Source of the DNA: Polynucleobacter meluiroseus
GTDB lineage: Bacteria; Bacteroidota; Bacteroidia; Flavobacteriales_D; Crocinitomicaceae
Length of the DNA: 6,721 bases
Reading direction: 5' to 3'
NCBI GenBank assembly: GCA_943328715.2
Contig: CALQBB020000046.1
Span: 1 to 6,721, forward strand
Part shown: positions 5,336-6,721 of the stretch, one piece after another
Layout: each line of letters opens with the position of its first letter
How positions within the stretch are numbered: position 1 is the first letter of the stretch
Made by a program: the position numbers and the translations under genes
The notes under the pieces: model-generated
Told to the model about the DNA's origin: nothing
What the model saw: only the letters and a program-made list of their open reading frames with translations
The model's database searches: none

Positions 5336-6721
5336 ATGACCGTTTTGATAAATAAAAATACTCCCTCTCCAAAATCGATGAAATACCTGTATCTTCTTGG
5401 TTTCATGTTCCTTTTCGGATTCCAGTCCGCTTGGTCACAACAAATGAAATTAAGTGGAATCATTTACGATACGTCGAATGTTGTTCCCTTAAAGAACGTT
5501 TCTGTCATGGCGCTTCGACTGAAAGACTCGGTTCTTTTAGGTTTTACACGAACAAACCAATTAGGTAATTTTGTTTTAACCGGCTTTCCAATAGATACGT
5601 TTCAGTTAATCATTGAACACCCAAAGTTAGAGACCCGAACTTTTTACATCATCGGAAGCAAGGATAACTATGACATACAAGTTCCACGCATTCAATTGTT
5701 GCAGAAAACACAAAATGTTCGCGAGGTGACCGTTCTAACCAACAGAAATGCAATTTACTTCAAAGGCGACACACTAGTTTATGTAGCCGATTCATTTAAC
5801 GTCGGACAGAATGCGGTCGTAGAAGATTTGTTGAAGAAACTACCCGGAATTAAAGTCGCTGATGATGGAAGCATCACCTCGCAAGGAAAAGAAATCAGTA
5901 AGGTACTAGTAGACGGAGATGAATTCTTCGGCTCCGACCCTACTATCGCGACTCGAAATCTTGGCGCAAAAGGAGTTGAATCCGTTCAAGTCTACGAAAA
6001 GAAAAACGAAGATGCCGCGGTTGGTGAGGATGATAAAATTCAGGTACTCGATCTGAAACTAAAAGACAGCGCCAAAAAAGGGTACTTCGGTAAGATTTCA
6101 GGTGCTTCGGACTTTGGACTCGTTCGAGACAATCCATTCTACGAATCCGAAATCCTCTTGAACAACTTCAATAAAAAACAAAAGATTTCGGTCTTTATGT
6201 TAACCTCGAACACACCAAAGTCAAACTTTGGCTTTGGGGACATGAATAAATTCGGGCTAGACAATGAACGCAACAGTAGCGGAATGACGATGTGGGACCA
6301 GTCGAGCCGAAACAACTCTTCTGGAATCCCTCAAACCTTGAAAACAGGAATCTATTATTCAGATAAAATCGGAAAGACAGGGAAAATTGGATTCAACTAC
6401 TCGTATATCGAAAATCGATTAAATGCTGTGACAAGCAGTCAATCTGAGTACTTTTTACAACAAGATAGCTCTTATTTCACCAGGGATTCCTCGGCTAATG
6501 TTTCTAAAAACTTGTCGCACCGTTTTAACTTAACGTATTCTGTAAATTTAGATTCACTTACGTATTTAGAACTTCGTCCAAATTTACATATCGACATGGG
6601 TGTATCCGATAATTTTAGTCAAAATAACTTCTTGACAAAACCAAATACTATACCTTATTTCGGAACAGGTGTTCGCAACACAAATAATTCGAATGGAATG
6701 AGTAGTAATTCGGAAGCGATT
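5336..6721 (+). CDS. TonB-dependent-receptor-like outer-membrane beta-barrel protein, N-terminal part (3' end outside window)
   Basis: The frame is open from ATG 5336 to the window end (462 codons, no stop). Such proteins usually reach 800-950 residues, so about half is seen. In order: signal peptide with core YLYLLGFMFLFGF (17-29) and cleavage near AWS-Q (33-35); a carboxypeptidase-regulatory-like domain, about 38-118 (KLSGIIYD, PLKNVSVMAL, TNQLGNFVL); a TonB-box-like NVREVTVL (127-134); GDTLVYVADSF (144-154); a plug-like region, about 155-245 (VEDLLKKLPGIKV, KVLVDGDEFFG, VESVQVYEKKN); then KKGYFGKISG at the barrel entry and amphipathic strands rich in N, S, Y and F. This matches the Bacteroidota group annotated as outer-membrane beta-barrel or TonB-dependent receptor; the ligand cannot be told. 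The start could instead be ATG 5378 (Met15), which gives a more compact signal (MKYLYLLGF). I kept 5336 for its A-rich upstream context. Confidence 0.88.
   Translation, partial: MTVLINKNTPSPKSMKYLYLLGFMFLFGFQSAWSQQMKLSGIIYDTSNVVPLKNVSVMALRLKDSVLLGFTRTNQLGNFVLTGFPIDTFQLIIEHPKLETRTFYIIGSKDNYDIQVPRIQLLQKTQNVREVTVLTNRNAIYFKGDTLVYVADSFNVGQNAVVEDLLKKLPGIKVADDGSITSQGKEISKVLVDGDEFFGSDPTIATRNLGAKGVESVQVYEKKNEDAAVGEDDKIQVLDLKLKDSAKKGYFGKISGASDFGLVRDNPFYESEILLNNFNKKQKISVFMLTSNTPKSNFGFGDMNKFGLDNERNSSGMTMWDQSSRNNSSGIPQTLKTGIYYSDKIGKTGKIGFNYSYIENRLNAVTSSQSEYFLQQDSSYFTRDSSANVSKNLSHRFNLTYSVNLDSLTYLELRPNLHIDMGVSDNFSQNNFLTKPNTIPYFGTGVRNTNNSNGMSSNSEAI

Noticed and set aside
1..6721. A mobile element, CRISPR array, defence system or other new multi-gene system
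   Set aside because: No direct or terminal repeats, transposase, integrase, phage or defence motifs are seen; gene content is mostly housekeeping and envelope functions with uniform base composition.

Overview
The window reads as ordinary chromosomal DNA of a Bacteroidota bacterium, most likely a Flavobacteriales member (Fluviicola/Crocinitomicaceae-like; the rank below order is a guess). The evidence is a DAHP synthase fused to a C-terminal chorismate mutase, a peptide deformylase with the acidic insertion and C-terminal tail I associate with that phylum, a large outer-membrane receptor with a carboxypeptidase-regulatory-like domain in front of its plug, moderately AT-rich DNA, few Shine-Dalgarno sequences, and TAnnTTTG-type promoter boxes.

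Layout. (1) 1-489, + strand: the 3' end of rny (ribonuclease Y, HD domain onward), closed by a strong intrinsic terminator at 494-517. (2) 532-2797, + strand: a two-gene aromatic amino acid operon. The first gene is a bifunctional DAHP synthase/chorismate mutase and the second is EPSP synthase (aroA); they overlap by 14 bases. (3) 2799-4384, - strand: an operon read as ruvX (YqgF-type nuclease), then def (peptide deformylase), then a small helical lipoprotein whose start codon overlaps the def stop codon. It converges on aroA with one base between the two stop codons. (4) 4385-4488: a 104-base divergent intergenic region that must hold the promoters for ruvX and for the next + strand gene. (5) 4489-5292, + strand: an unrecognised lipoprotein. 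(6) 5336-6721, + strand: the N-terminal half of a TonB-dependent-receptor-like outer-membrane protein that runs off the window.

How the genes relate. The aromatic pair supplies step 1 (DAHP synthase) and step 6 (EPSP synthase) of the shikimate pathway plus the chorismate-to-prephenate branch reaction, so entry and one exit of the pathway sit on one transcript. The ruvX-def unit joins rRNA maturation and N-terminal protein processing, both housekeeping, with an envelope lipoprotein of unknown role. The last two genes are both envelope proteins and may be co-expressed.

I see no tRNA or rRNA, CRISPR, insertion sequence, phage gene, toxin-antitoxin or recognisable defence system, and no convincing new system. 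The most interesting points are a repeated TAATTTTG box exactly four bases before the start codons of both ruvX and def, the terminator set 14 bases before the DAHP synthase start, changed active-site positions in the chorismate mutase and EPSP synthase, and the unknown lipoprotein beside the receptor gene.
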